Source: Agromyces sp. H17E-10 (GTDB lineage: Bacteria; Actinomycetota; Actinomycetes; Actinomycetales; Microbacteriaceae). From it: DNA of 64,000 nucleotides. The notes under the pieces were generated by a model, which saw nothing but the letters and a program-made list of their open reading frames with translations, made no database searches and was not told where the DNA came from. The stretch covers positions 1,054,001-1,118,000 of the forward strand of contig NZ_CP095042.1 of the NCBI RefSeq assembly GCF_022919715.1, written 5' to 3'. Positions 54,080 through 62,616 of the stretch are shown here, in pieces. Position 1 is the stretch's first letter. Each line of letters begins with the position of its first letter. Position numbers and translations under genes: made by a program.

Positions 54080-54171
54080 CGCGTGACTCCTTCGTCTGGT
54101 CAGGGGCCCGGCGGGCGCGCCGAGCGCCTGCCGAGGAGGTCGCCACGAAGGGTCGTCGACGACCTTCCGCG

Positions 54172-54194
54172 ATCATATACGATTTCAGATCTGA
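54172..54194 (-). promoter_or_regulatory. Candidate promoter/operator of the MHS transporter
   Basis: On the minus strand TATGAT (54172-54177) could be a -10; a perfect palindrome TCAGATCTGA (54185-54194) would lie in the spacer/-35 area. An AT-rich patch in GC-rich DNA. No good -35 was found. Confidence 0.4.
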
Positions 54195-54253
54195 TTGGGA
54201 GGTCTCGGTGCCGTTCGTCCGCCGGCCCCACGACGCGCCCGTATCCTTGCGGG

Positions 54254-54934
54254 GTGACGACCCCGATCTCCCGCTTCCCAGCCGTGCTCTTCGACTGCGA
54301 CGGCGTGCTCGTCGATTCGGAGCGCATCACGCTCGGAGTGCTGCGCCAGATGCTGCGCGAGCTCGACTGGGAACTCGGCGAGGCCGATGTCGTGCGCTAC
54401 TTCCTCGGCCGCTCGCTGCGCGACGAGTGGCCCGTCATCCTCGAGCACACGGGCGTTCGCATCGACGACACCTGGATCGGCGCGTTCCGCCGCCGCCGCG
54501 ACACGGCCCTCGCGACCGAGGTCACTCCGATCCCCGGCGTCGCACAGGCGCTCGCCGCCATCACAGCCGACCGCGGCGACCGCGTGGCGTGCGTGTCGGG
54601 GGCCGATCGCGGCAAGGTCGAGCTGCAGCTGGATGCCACGGGGCTGCGCCCGTTCTTCGGCGACCGCATCTTCAGCGGCATGGAGCAACCGCGCACGAAG
54701 CCCGCCCCCGACGTCTATCTCGCCGCGGCCCGCGCGCTCGGCGTCGACCCGACGACCGCACTCGTCATCGAGGACTCGGTCGCCGGGGTCACCGCGGGCG
54801 TCGCCGCGGGCGCAACGGTCTACGGTTTCGCACCGCCCGGACCGACCCGCACCGACCCCGCCGAGCTCACGGCTGCGGGTGCGTCGCTCGTGTTCACCGA
54901 CATGGCCGAACTGCCGGGGCTCGTCGGCGACTGA
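54254..54934 (+). CDS. HAD superfamily hydrolase (phosphoglycolate phosphatase/beta-phosphoglucomutase-like)
   Basis: 226 residues. HAD motif I FDCDGVLVDSE at ~12-22 (nucleophile and acid Asp), motif II CVSGADRGKVE with Ser/Thr, motif III Lys in RTKPAPDVYL, motif IV VIEDSVAGVTAG. The helical cap between motifs I and II marks subfamily IA. The phosphorylated substrate cannot be told. The GTG at 54254 has TATCCT six bases upstream, so the mRNA is likely leaderless. Its 3' 115 bp overlap the convergent membrane-protein gene. Confidence 0.9.
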   Translation: MTTPISRFPAVLFDCDGVLVDSERITLGVLRQMLRELDWELGEADVVRYFLGRSLRDEWPVILEHTGVRIDDTWIGAFRRRRDTALATEVTPIPGVAQALAAITADRGDRVACVSGADRGKVELQLDATGLRPFFGDRIFSGMEQPRTKPAPDVYLAAARALGVDPTTALVIEDSVAGVTAGVAAGATVYGFAPPGPTRTDPAELTAAGASLVFTDMAELPGLVGD

Positions 54935-55413
54935 CGTTCGAGCCGGCGCGTGAGTCGCAGCACGATGATGAGCGGCACGATTCCGATGACGCCGAACGAC
55001 ATGTCGATCAGCTGCCATCCGAGCGGGATGCCGCGGATGGAGCCCGCGACGAGGGCGAGCGGCACGACGCCGAGGCACGCGAGCATGCCCCACTGGGTGA
55101 CCCAGACGTTGCGCACCGGGTCGCGGTACGGGCCGATGAACGCGAGCGCGATCACGAGATGTGCGAAGGCGAGCCAGTCGGTGCCGTACGCGATGAACGG
55201 GTGCTCCTGATAGGTCTCGCGCAACGCCTCGTCGACGCGCTGCACCCACTCCGCGACGCCGGGCACCCATGCCGCGGCGCCGATGCGCTGCAGCAGCTCG
55301 GCGGCGAACGCGAGCTCGACGTCGAGAGGGAAGGCGGTGATGCCGCTCACGACGAGCCCGGCCATCATGACCACGAGCCAGAACCTGATCCACCCGAGGA
55401 GCCGTCGTTCCAT
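54820..55413 (-). CDS. Integral membrane protein, unknown family
   Basis: 197 residues with about four hydrophobic helices: FWLVVMMAGLVVSGITAF, then after a ~55-residue outside loop LAFAHLVIALAFIGPYRDPV, MLACLGVVPLALVAGSI and FGVIGIVPLIIVLRLTRRL. The C-terminal ~35 residues are Ser/Pro/Gly-rich and lie entirely opposite the 3' end of the HAD gene. I recognise similar small membrane proteins in actinobacteria, but no function. It has the start ATG 55413 and probably its own promoter; the TetR gene ends 77 bp upstream on the same strand. Confidence 0.75.
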   Translation of the reverse strand: MERRLLGWIRFWLVVMMAGLVVSGITAFPLDVELAFAAELLQRIGAAAWVPGVAEWVQRVDEALRETYQEHPFIAYGTDWLAFAHLVIALAFIGPYRDPVRNVWVTQWGMLACLGVVPLALVAGSIRGIPLGWQLIDMSFGVIGIVPLIIVLRLTRRLERQSPTSPGSSAMSVNTSDAPAAVSSAGSVRVGPGGAKP

Positions 55414-55490
55414 GAGCGGGAGCCTAGTGGTCGCGGCCGCCGCGACTCGCACGACGGTCGAGCGGCCGTGGTCGCGGCCGCTCCGCCGGC

Positions 55491-56147
55491 TCAGCCCGGC
55501 GGGCCGAACTCGATCCACACGAGCGCACGGTCGACCGCGTCTGCCGGGTCGCCCGCACCGCCCGTCTCCGCCCACGCGCTGAGCGCGGCGAAGGTCGCCG
55601 CCTCGAGCGCCGCGGCGAGAGCCCGGCACACCTCGGGCGACGCATCGGGAAGTCGCGAGCCGAGGAACGTCGCGATCCGCGTCGTCCACACGCGGTTCGC
55701 CGCCGCCGCGGTCGCCGCGAGCTCGGGCTCCGAGGCGATCAGGCGGAACCATGCGGTCGCGCTGCGACGGATGTGCCGGTCGTGCGAGATGGAGGCGACG
55801 ATGATTCGACGCACGGCTTCCGCCGACGGCAGGTCGGACGGCAGCACGGCGATCGCGTCGACGAGGCGCTCGTTCGCCGCCTCGACCTCGGCCCAGGCGA
55901 TCCGATCGCGGGTGCCGAAATGGCGCATGAGCGTGCGGGCGCTCACCCCGGTCGCCGCGGCGAGCTCCTTCCAGCCGGTCGCGCCGTAGCCGCGCGTCGA
56001 CCAGAGCTCGAACGCGACCTCGGCGACCGCGTCGACGTCGACGACGCTCGGCCGACCGCGCCCGCGCGCCGGCCTCCCCGCCTCGCCGGCCCCGCCCGCC
56101 CCGCCCGGCGGCGTCACTCGCTCCGCAGCATCCACAGCCGCCTCCAT
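55491..56147 (-). CDS. TetR/AcrR family transcriptional regulator
   Basis: 218 residues. A basic Gly/Arg-rich leader is followed by the TetR HTH (~42-88: AFELWSTRGYGATGWKELAA, then ATGVSARTLMRHFGTRDRI). The ligand domain is ~95-215, with FRLIASEPELAATAAAANRV. It is divergent to an SDR gene over a 55-bp region with a TCGTA/TACGA inverted repeat, so it probably represses that gene and itself. Confidence 0.87.
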   Translation of the reverse strand: MEAAVDAAERVTPPGGAGGAGEAGRPARGRGRPSVVDVDAVAEVAFELWSTRGYGATGWKELAAATGVSARTLMRHFGTRDRIAWAEVEAANERLVDAIAVLPSDLPSAEAVRRIIVASISHDRHIRRSATAWFRLIASEPELAATAAAANRVWTTRIATFLGSRLPDASPEVCRALAAALEAATFAALSAWAETGGAGDPADAVDRALVWIEFGPPG

Positions 56148-56155
56148 GATTTTTG

Positions 56156-56177
56156 TCGTAGTGTGTCAAATATACGA
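56156..56177. promoter_or_regulatory. Candidate TetR operator between the TetR and SDR genes
   Basis: TCGTA-N12-TACGA (TCGTAGTGTGTCAAATATAC followed by GA) is a 22-bp inverted repeat in the 55-bp divergent gap, the only AT-rich part nearby. It overlaps any promoter of the SDR gene. Confidence 0.5.
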
Positions 56178-56202
56178 TCTCACTCTTCCGAAGGGAATCA
56201 TC

Positions 56203-57012
56203 ATGACTCGCACCTACGTCGTGACGGGCTCGGCCTCGGGCATCGGCGCCGCCACGAAGCGCGCGCTCGGCGAGCAGGGCGCCCGCGTGATCGGCGTCGA
56301 CCTCCGCGATGCCGACGTCGAGGCCGACCTGTCGACCGCCGAAGGCCGCGCCGCCGCGGTCGCGGGCGTGCTCGAGCAGTCGGGCGGCGTCGTCGACGGT
56401 GTCATCGCCTGTGCAGGCCTCTCGGCGCCGGCACCCGTCACGATGGCCGTCAACTTCTTCGGCGTGACCGCCGTGCTCGAGGGGCTGCTGCCCGCGCTAC
56501 GCGCCTCGTCGGCGCCGCGCGCCGCGGTCGTCTCGTCGATGGCGTCGCTGCAGCCGAACGCACCCGAGCTGGTCGAGGCCGCCCTCGCCGGCGACGAGGC
56601 GGGCGCGCTCGAGGTCGCGGCGACGCTCGCCGAGCAGGGCCCCGAGGTCGGCTACCTCGTGTACCCGTCGTCGAAGCGCGCCCTCTCGCGCTGGGTACGC
56701 CGCGAGTCGATCTCCGAGGCCTGGGCCGGTGCCGGCATCCCGCTCAACGCGATCGCACCCGGCACCGTCATCACGCCGATGACCGCGGGCCTGCTCGACA
56801 ACCCCGAAGGTCTCGCGATGGTCGACGCGGCCGTGCCGATGCCGCTCAACTACCACCAGCCCGCGGAGTCGATCGCGAACCTGCTCGTCTGGCTCACGAG
56901 CGTCGAGAACACGCACATGGCGGGCCAGACGATCTACTGCGACGGCGGCGCCGACGCGACGCTCCGCGGCGACGACATCTGGTCGTGGAACGACGCGAAG
57001 CCGAGCTCCTGA
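56203..57012 (+). CDS. Short-chain dehydrogenase/reductase (SDR), hydroxysteroid-dehydrogenase-like
   Basis: 269 residues. The NAD(P)-binding TGSASGIG lies at 8-15, VDGVIACAGLS matches the NAG strand, Ser in VVSSMASLQ, and the catalytic YPSSK. NAIAPGTVITPM and GQTIYCDGGADATL are classical SDR ends. An Asp after the second strand (VIGVDLRDAD) favours NAD. The sequence resembles 3-alpha-hydroxysteroid dehydrogenase/carbonyl reductase types, which have an extra segment before YxxxK as here. GAAGGGAA precedes the ATG. It is probably controlled by the divergent TetR protein. Confidence 0.88.
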   Translation: MTRTYVVTGSASGIGAATKRALGEQGARVIGVDLRDADVEADLSTAEGRAAAVAGVLEQSGGVVDGVIACAGLSAPAPVTMAVNFFGVTAVLEGLLPALRASSAPRAAVVSSMASLQPNAPELVEAALAGDEAGALEVAATLAEQGPEVGYLVYPSSKRALSRWVRRESISEAWAGAGIPLNAIAPGTVITPMTAGLLDNPEGLAMVDAAVPMPLNYHQPAESIANLLVWLTSVENTHMAGQTIYCDGGADATLRGDDIWSWNDAKPSS

Positions 57013-57013
57013 C

Positions 57014-57508
57014 CTACACCGGCCGGCCGCGCGCAGGCCGCTCGACGGCTGCGACCAACTCGTCGACGGCCCGCGCGACGGCGACGCGGTCGTAGCTGCC
57101 CGTCGGCAGCGTCGACGACTGCGCGTAGCGCACGACGCCTGCGGCGTCGAGCAGCAGCGTGCCCGACTGCTGCATCGAACCGAACACGCGCCGGGTGAGG
57201 CCGACCTGCTCGTGGGCCGAGGCGCTGCCACCCGTGACGACCGTGAGCGGGATGCCGCGCCGACTCGCCCAACTGGCCGCCTCGTCCCGCCCCTCGGGCA
57301 CGACGACGAGTACGGCGATGCCGCGGTCCGCGAACTCGTCGGCCCGTGCGACGAGGTCGCGGACGTGCGCATTGCAGATCGGGCAGGTCGTCGTCCGCAT
57401 GAAGAACACGACGAGGCCCCGCTCGCCGACCGCGTCGAGCAGTCGCAACCGCTCCCCCGAGGTGTCGATCAGGTCCAGGTCCGGTGCCGGCGTTCCGACG
57501 GTGATCAT
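57014..57508 (-). CDS. Peroxiredoxin/AhpC-TSA family redoxin
   Basis: 164 residues of the thioredoxin fold. The active site is RTTTCPICNAHVRDL, with Cys42 and Cys45 in a CPxC arrangement as in AhpC/TSA_2-like redoxins, not the TxxC of typical peroxiredoxins. No signal peptide. It would reduce peroxides or disulfides in the cytoplasm. It is divergent from a MarR gene, with a 31-bp inverted repeat between them, which suggests redox-dependent control. Its end is one base from the convergent SDR stop. Confidence 0.85.
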   Translation of the reverse strand: MITVGTPAPDLDLIDTSGERLRLLDAVGERGLVVFFMRTTTCPICNAHVRDLVARADEFADRGIAVLVVVPEGRDEAASWASRRGIPLTVVTGGSASAHEQVGLTRRVFGSMQQSGTLLLDAAGVVRYAQSSTLPTGSYDRVAVARAVDELVAAVERPARGRPV

Positions 57509-57527
57509 GCTGTCTCCTTCTCATCTA

Positions 57528-57558
57528 TTCAGGTTGCCTGATCAACAGGCTACTTGAA
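57528..57558. promoter_or_regulatory. Candidate MarR operator (31-bp inverted repeat)
   Basis: TTCAGGTTGCCTG-ATCAA-CAGGCTACTTGAA: the arms match at 11 of 13 positions. It lies between the peroxiredoxin start (57508) and the MarR start (57586), ahead of TAGCGT (57574-57579), the likely -10 of the MarR gene. Confidence 0.75.
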
Positions 57559-57585
57559 GATCTGGCGCTCGGCTAGCGTTGGTCC

Positions 57586-58011
57586 ATGGCCCACTCGCCG
57601 GAGCTCCCCCTCGGGATGCTCGCTGCCCGCTTCGCGAAGGAGTTCGAGGCTCGCGTGTTCGAGGCCCTGACCCGCGCCGGCTACCCCGACCTGCGCGTGC
57701 GCCACTCGGTGCTGCTGGGCTCGCTCGATCGCACCGGCCTCCGGCTCACCCGACTCGCCGCCCAGGCGGGCATGACGCCCCAGGCGATGGGCGAGCTGGT
57801 CGACGACCTCGAGCGGGGAGGCTACCTCGAGCGACGCCCCGACCCCGCCGACCGCCGGGCACGACTCATCGTCGCCACCCCGAAGGGCGAGCGAGCCCTG
57901 GCCGACTGCCTGCGCATCGTCGCGGAGGTCGAGGCGTCGTACGCCAGCGCCCTCGGCACCGAGCGATACGCGGCTGCACAGGGCGCACTGGGCGACCTGC
58001 TCGAGCGCTGA
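57586..58011 (+). CDS. MarR family transcriptional regulator
   Basis: 141 residues with the MarR winged helix: LRLTRLAAQAGMTPQAMGEL and VDDLERGGYLERRPDPADRR with the wing ARLIVATPKGERAL. One Cys only (C108), outside the N-terminal position used by OhrR, so peroxide sensing by the OhrR mechanism is not obvious. TAGCGT lies six bases before the ATG, so the mRNA is probably leaderless. It is divergent from the redoxin gene. Its 3' end is three bases from the transglycosylase stop. Confidence 0.88.
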   Translation: MAHSPELPLGMLAARFAKEFEARVFEALTRAGYPDLRVRHSVLLGSLDRTGLRLTRLAAQAGMTPQAMGELVDDLERGGYLERRPDPADRRARLIVATPKGERALADCLRIVAEVEASYASALGTERYAAAQGALGDLLER

Positions 58012-58014
58012 AGA

Positions 58015-58947
58015 CTACCCGGCTGCAGCGGCGAACTCGTTGGCGATGCGCGCGACCTTGTCGACGTAGTCGTTGTCGTGGTTGTACGAGTAGACCGCGG
58101 CTCGCCAGCCCTCGGGGTCGGTCATCGGGCCCGATGCGCAGAGGTACCGTGCGGTCGTGAGCGCCGCGTCGTCGATCTGGTTCGGGTCGGCGAGGTCGTC
58201 GCCGTTGCCGTCGCTGCCCCACTTCTCCCACGTCGACGGGATGAACTGCATCGGACCGACCGCGCGATCGAACTTCTGGTCGCCGTCGAAGATGCCGTCG
58301 TCGGTGTCGTCGATCTTCGCGACGCCCTTGCCGTCGAGGGCCGGTCCGATGATCGGCGGCTCGGCGTTGCCGTACTCGTCGAGCGAGCTGTCGCCGTGGC
58401 TGCCGTGCCCCGACTCGACGTCGCCGATCGCGGCGATCGTCGCCCAGTCGACGCCGCACTCGGGCGCCTCGTCGGCGAGCATCACGTGTGCGAACGCGTA
58501 GGCGGTGAGCGCCCGCTCGGGAATGCCGGTCGCGCCGGAGATGCGCGAGAGCCACTCGGGGTCGACGGACGGCAGTGGTGCTGCGCCCGAGCTCGAGAGG
58601 CCCGTCGGCTCCTCGCCGCTCGTATCGCCGTCGTCGCCGATGCCGGTGCCGGAACCGCCCTGACCGAGCGCGTCGCCTTGGCCGTCGTCGGGCGTCGAGG
58701 CGACGGGCGGCAGTGCGACGCGGGTGCCGTACGCGTCGGGCGCGGCGAATCCGCCGGGGTTCGCCGCCGTGCCCATGACGTTCACGCCGTAGACCACGCC
58801 GACGACGAGCGCCACCGCGCCGGCGATCGAGCCCACGACGATGCCCGAGTACGCCGCGATGCGACGCACGAGGCGCCAGCCGGTCGGTCGCTCGCGGGGC
58901 GACCGGTGGTGCGCGCCGTACTCGTCGGCGTCGTCGTCCCATGACAT
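58015..58947 (-). CDS. Membrane-anchored lytic murein transglycosylase (SLT/MltB-like)
   Basis: 310 residues. A cytoplasmic acidic start, one membrane helix (~30-56), a Gly/Asp/Ser-rich linker (~85-125), then a lysozyme-like domain. The catalytic Glu is E178 in AAIGDVESGHG; GPMQFIPSTWEKWGSDGNGD and LTTARYLCASG are typical for family-3-like transglycosylases. It would cut peptidoglycan with 1,6-anhydro ends outside the membrane. The ATG 58947 is preferred; a GTG 12 bases earlier is possible. Confidence 0.88.
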   Translation of the reverse strand: MSWDDDADEYGAHHRSPRERPTGWRLVRRIAAYSGIVVGSIAGAVALVVGVVYGVNVMGTAANPGGFAAPDAYGTRVALPPVASTPDDGQGDALGQGGSGTGIGDDGDTSGEEPTGLSSSGAAPLPSVDPEWLSRISGATGIPERALTAYAFAHVMLADEAPECGVDWATIAAIGDVESGHGSHGDSSLDEYGNAEPPIIGPALDGKGVAKIDDTDDGIFDGDQKFDRAVGPMQFIPSTWEKWGSDGNGDDLADPNQIDDAALTTARYLCASGPMTDPEGWRAAVYSYNHDNDYVDKVARIANEFAAAAG

Positions 58948-59163
58948 CAGGTGGCTCACTCCGTTCGGGCGTTGGTTCGCGGTGCCCGCCGGGCCGGTCG
59001 ACGCGCCCGAATGAGCACGGCACACGACCCGTCCTCCCACGGTACGCGCCTCGGGCGACTCCCGCACGGAATTCTCCACAGGCGTCCCGGTGCGATCCCT
59101 CGCGCGGGCGTGCCCCGAGCGGATAGGCTCGGCCGCATCGGCACGAAGAAGGGCTGAACGGCC

Positions 59164-60306
59164 ATGTCGAGCGCACTCTCCGAAGACCAGCGCGCGATCG
59201 TCGGCGCCGTCCGCGAGTTCACGGCGGCAGAGCTCGCCCCGTTCGCGAACGAACGCGATCAGACGATGCACTTCCCGGTCGACGCGCTCGAACAGGCCGG
59301 TCGGCTCGGGCTGGGCGGCGTCCTGGTCGGCGAGGATGTCGGCGGCTCGGCGCTCGATCGACTGACCGCGGCGCTCGTGTACGAGGAACTGGCCATGGGC
59401 GACACCACGATCGCCGCCTATATCTCGATCCACAACATGGTCGCCTGGATGATCGACCGGTACGGCGACGCCGCCCAGCGCGAACGCTGGCTGCCGGGCC
59501 TCACCTCGTTCGTCGACCGCGGCAGCTACTGCCTCACCGAGCCCTCTGCCGGGTCGGATGCCGCGGCGATCACGACGACCGCCCGCCGAGACGGCGACGA
59601 GTACGTGCTGAACGGGGTGAAGCAGTTCATCTCGGGCGCCGGCTCCTCGGCCGTGTACCTCGTGTTCGCCCGCACCGGGGGGTCAGGCCCGCACGGCATC
59701 AGTGCGATCGTGGTTCCCGCCGGGGCATCCGGTCTCTCGTTCGGACCGGACGAGCGCAAGATGGGCTGGCGCGCGCAGCCGACCCGCCAGGTGGTGCTCG
59801 ACGACGTGCGGGTGCCGGTCGGCAACCGGCTCGGGGCCGAGGGCGGCGGCTTCGCGATCGCGCTGTCGGGGCTCGACGGCGGGCGCGTGAGCATCGCGGC
59901 GTGCTCCCTCGGCGGTGCGCAGTGGGCGCTCGACCGGGCGCTCCGGCACGTTCGCGAGCGCGAGACGTTCGGGCGGCCGCTCGCCGAGCACCAGGCGGTG
60001 CGGTTCACCCTCGCCGACCTCGCGACCGAGCTCCACGCCGCCCGCCTCGTGGTTCACGATGCGGCGAGCGCGCTCGACGAGGGCGCTCCCGACGCCACCG
60101 CACGGTGCGCGATGGCGAAGCGGTTCGCCACCGATGTCGCGTTCGCCGTCGCCGACGAGGCGCTGCAGCTGCACGGCGGCTACGGCTATCTCTCCGACTT
60201 CGGCCTCGAACGCGTCGTGCGCGACCTGCGCGTGCACCGGATCCTCGAAGGCACGAACGAGGTCATGCGCATGATCATCGCCAAGCGCCTGCTCGACTCG
60301 CGCTGA
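59164..60306 (+). CDS. Acyl-CoA dehydrogenase
   Basis: 380 residues in three domains: helical N (1-~120), beta-sheet (~121-235) with YCLTEPSAGSDAAAITTTA at the FAD/substrate site, and helical C. RETFGRPLAEHQAVRFTLAD and QLHGGYGYLSDFGLERVVRD are usual, and the catalytic Glu lies in ILEGTNEVMRMII, as in short/medium/isobutyryl-CoA types. It oxidises acyl-CoA to enoyl-CoA and passes electrons to ETF; etfBA lies 2.3 kb away on the other strand. TAGGCT at 59124-59129 is a likely -10. Confidence 0.92.
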   Translation: MSSALSEDQRAIVGAVREFTAAELAPFANERDQTMHFPVDALEQAGRLGLGGVLVGEDVGGSALDRLTAALVYEELAMGDTTIAAYISIHNMVAWMIDRYGDAAQRERWLPGLTSFVDRGSYCLTEPSAGSDAAAITTTARRDGDEYVLNGVKQFISGAGSSAVYLVFARTGGSGPHGISAIVVPAGASGLSFGPDERKMGWRAQPTRQVVLDDVRVPVGNRLGAEGGGFAIALSGLDGGRVSIAACSLGGAQWALDRALRHVRERETFGRPLAEHQAVRFTLADLATELHAARLVVHDAASALDEGAPDATARCAMAKRFATDVAFAVADEALQLHGGYGYLSDFGLERVVRDLRVHRILEGTNEVMRMIIAKRLLDSR

Positions 60307-60348
60307 ACATCCGGCCGATCGACCGGCAGCGCGACGGGCGCACGCCGC

Positions 60349-60933
60349 TCAGTCGGCCAGGAGCCCCGAGTGCAGCAGCTCGAGGTAGTTCTCGCTCACG
60401 CTCGCGGCCGTGTGGCTGCCGCCGGGGCGGTACCAGAACACCGTCGACCACACCGCGTCGCGGATGAACCGGAACGCCAGGCGCGGGTCGACGGTGTCGC
60501 GGAAGACGCCGTCGCGCTGACCCGCGATGATCTGGTCGAGCCAGAGCTCCTCGATGCGGGCGGCACCGTCGACGAGGAACTCGAAGCCGGGCTGGGTCAT
60601 CAGGAACCCGGTCTCGTTCTGGTAGATGCGCACGTCGTCGGGGCGCTCGGCGATCGTGAGGAACGCATGCTCGATGAGCTGGTCGAGATGGCTCCGGTAC
60701 CCGGCCGAGCTGGCGACGATGCGCTCGAACTGGGCGAGCGTCTCGTCCATGAAGGTGCGCAGGATCTCCTGCAGCACCGCCTCCTTCGACGCGAAGTGGT
60801 GGTACAGGCTGCCCGAGAGGATCCCCGCCTCGTCGGCGATGTCGCGCACGGTGGTCGACGAGTAGCCGCGCGAGGCGATCTGCCTGCGCGCGATCGCGAT
60901 GATCTGCTCGCGCCGACCCGGTCCGTCGCCCAC
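60349..60933 (-). CDS. TetR/AcrR family regulator (KstR2/FadR-like C-domain)
   Basis: 194 residues. HTH at ~10-55 (GYSSTTVRDIADEAGILSGS, then LYHHFASKEAVL). The C-domain resembles TetR_C_33/KstR2-type regulators that sense acyl-CoA: the TIAERPDDVRIYQNETGFL segment. The GTG at 60933 lies one base after the cytochrome gene stop, so it is the last gene of the etfBA-cytochrome run. It may tune fatty-acid or acyl-CoA oxidation genes such as the nearby acyl-CoA dehydrogenase. Confidence 0.85.
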   Translation of the reverse strand: MGDGPGRREQIIAIARRQIASRGYSSTTVRDIADEAGILSGSLYHHFASKEAVLQEILRTFMDETLAQFERIVASSAGYRSHLDQLIEHAFLTIAERPDDVRIYQNETGFLMTQPGFEFLVDGAARIEELWLDQIIAGQRDGVFRDTVDPRLAFRFIRDAVWSTVFWYRPGGSHTAASVSENYLELLHSGLLAD

Positions 60934-60934
60934 G

Positions 60935-62611
60935 TCAGCGCCCTGAGACCTTGCCGAACAGGCGTGCGATCGGCGCCAGCACGAGTGGTCGCGCGGCGAT
61001 CCAGGCGATCCCGATCACCACGAGCGAGCCGACGAAGATCCAGAAGCCGAGCCAGCTCACGGTGTCCTGGCTCGCGTACATGTGGTTGAGGTTGCGCAGC
61101 ACCCCGGTCGCGAAGACGAGGCCGACGTGCACGACGATGAACGCCACGAAGTAGAGCATCACCGGGAAGTGCACGGCGCGCGCCCACTCGACGGGGTAGA
61201 TGCGGTTGAGCGCCTTGGCGTTCTTCGGCCAGAGCCCCGACATGCGCACGCCCGTGATCACGGCGAGCGGGGCCGCGATGAAGACGGTGGCGAAGTAGGC
61301 GAGCTGCTGCAGGCTGTTGTAGTTCACCCAGCCGTTCTCGGTCGGCCAGTCGAGCGAGAGGTACTGCAGCAGCGCCGAGACCGCGTTCGGGAAGACCTCC
61401 CAGCTCGTCGGCACGATGCGCATCCACTGCCCGGTGACGAAGAGCAGCACGACGAACACGAGTCCGTTGACGAGCCACAGGAGGTCGAGCGACTGATGGA
61501 ACCAGAGCGCGAGGCTGATCTTCCGCTTCGCGTTCCAGCGCGGTGTCCAGAACGCGGTCGGCCGCTTCTGGGTGCGCACCTGCAGGCCCGACCGGATGAT
61601 GAGGACGATCAGGAACACGTTGAAGAAGTGCTGCCAGCCGAGCCACGCAGGAATGCCCACGGGCGCCGACTCGGGCAGGTGGTACTCGCCCGGGTACGTT
61701 GCGAGGAAGTCCTGCATCGGCGCGGTGGCCAGCAGCCAGTTGACGAGCACGACGACGCCCGTGCCGGCGAGGAGCAGGCCGAAACCGCCGATGACGAGCG
61801 CTGCGGCCCATTCGGCTCGCGAGAACGGACCGTACAGCTTCGGCCACGGTTCGGCGACGGGCGGGGCGGATGCCGCGACGGGCGCCGCACGGCGCGGCTG
61901 CGGCATCGGGGCGCGTGGGGCGACGGATGCCGCGACCGGTGCCGGCGCAGGCGCAGGCGTCACAGCCGCCGCGGGAGCCGGAACGGTCTCGGGCTCGGCG
62001 ACCGCCGGGGCGGCGACGGCCGCGACGGCCGCGACCGCCGGAGCCTCGACGACGCGCTCGGGCCGAGCGGGTGCGGAGCCCGCCGGAGGCCACGGGTCTC
62101 CGTCAGGCGTTCGGGGCAGGCCGCGACGCAGCGCGATGCCGCCCGACGTGGCCGTCGCCGCCGCCGTGGCGCTCGGCGCCGCCGTGGCGCTCGGCGCGGT
62201 CGTGGCGCTCGGGACGGTCGCGATCGGCGCCACCTCCGCTGTCGTGGGCCCGGCCACCGGGGCGGCCGAGGATGCCGCTGCCGGAGCCGTGCGAGCGGGC
62301 GGCCACGGCTCGCCGCCGGCGACGCGGGGCAGTCCGCGTCGCAGCGGTCGCTCCGACGTCGCGACGAGCGCGGGACCGGCGACCGTGGGCGTTTCGGCTG
62401 TGATCGCTGCCGGAGGCACGGCAGTGGTGCCGGCCTCCCTTGCCGCGACCTCGGGCGCGGCATGCCCCGTCACGGTGTCGGCGGCGATGCCCGCGGCGAC
62501 TGCCGTGCGTACAGCGCCGACGAGCCCGTCGACCTCGACCACCGGTGGCCAGGGGTCGCCGCCCGGGAAGCGGGGCAGCCCCTGCCGCGTCGTTCGCCCG
62601 TACGTCGCCAT
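60935..62611 (-). CDS. b561-type membrane cytochrome with a repeated Pro/Trp N-terminal region, in an ETF operon
   Basis: 558 residues. Residues ~1-270 are Ala/Pro-rich and contain the motif RxGLPRxxGGxPWPP three times (~9-23, 91-105, 162-176). Residues ~280-555 hold five or six membrane helices of a cytochrome b561/formate-dehydrogenase-gamma type, with possible haem His residues in [19 protein letters not shown] and [20 protein letters not shown]. It lies five bases after etfA on the same strand and one base before the TetR gene. This suggests a membrane electron carrier that takes electrons from ETF, in place of or next to ETF:quinone oxidoreductase. That role is inferred. Confidence 0.8.
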   Translation of the reverse strand: MATYGRTTRQGLPRFPGGDPWPPVVEVDGLVGAVRTAVAAGIAADTVTGHAAPEVAAREAGTTAVPPAAITAETPTVAGPALVATSERPLRRGLPRVAGGEPWPPARTAPAAASSAAPVAGPTTAEVAPIATVPSATTAPSATAAPSATAAATATSGGIALRRGLPRTPDGDPWPPAGSAPARPERVVEAPAVAAVAAVAAPAVAEPETVPAPAAAVTPAPAPAPVAASVAPRAPMPQPRRAAPVAASAPPVAEPWPKLYGPFSRAEWAAALVIGGFGLLLAGTGVVVLVNWLLATAPMQDFLATYPGEYHLPESAPVGIPAWLGWQHFFNVFLIVLIIRSGLQVRTQKRPTAFWTPRWNAKRKISLALWFHQSLDLLWLVNGLVFVVLLFVTGQWMRIVPTSWEVFPNAVSALLQYLSLDWPTENGWVNYNSLQQLAYFATVFIAAPLAVITGVRMSGLWPKNAKALNRIYPVEWARAVHFPVMLYFVAFIVVHVGLVFATGVLRNLNHMYASQDTVSWLGFWIFVGSLVVIGIAWIAARPLVLAPIARLFGKVSGR

Positions 62612-62616
62612 CGGCG

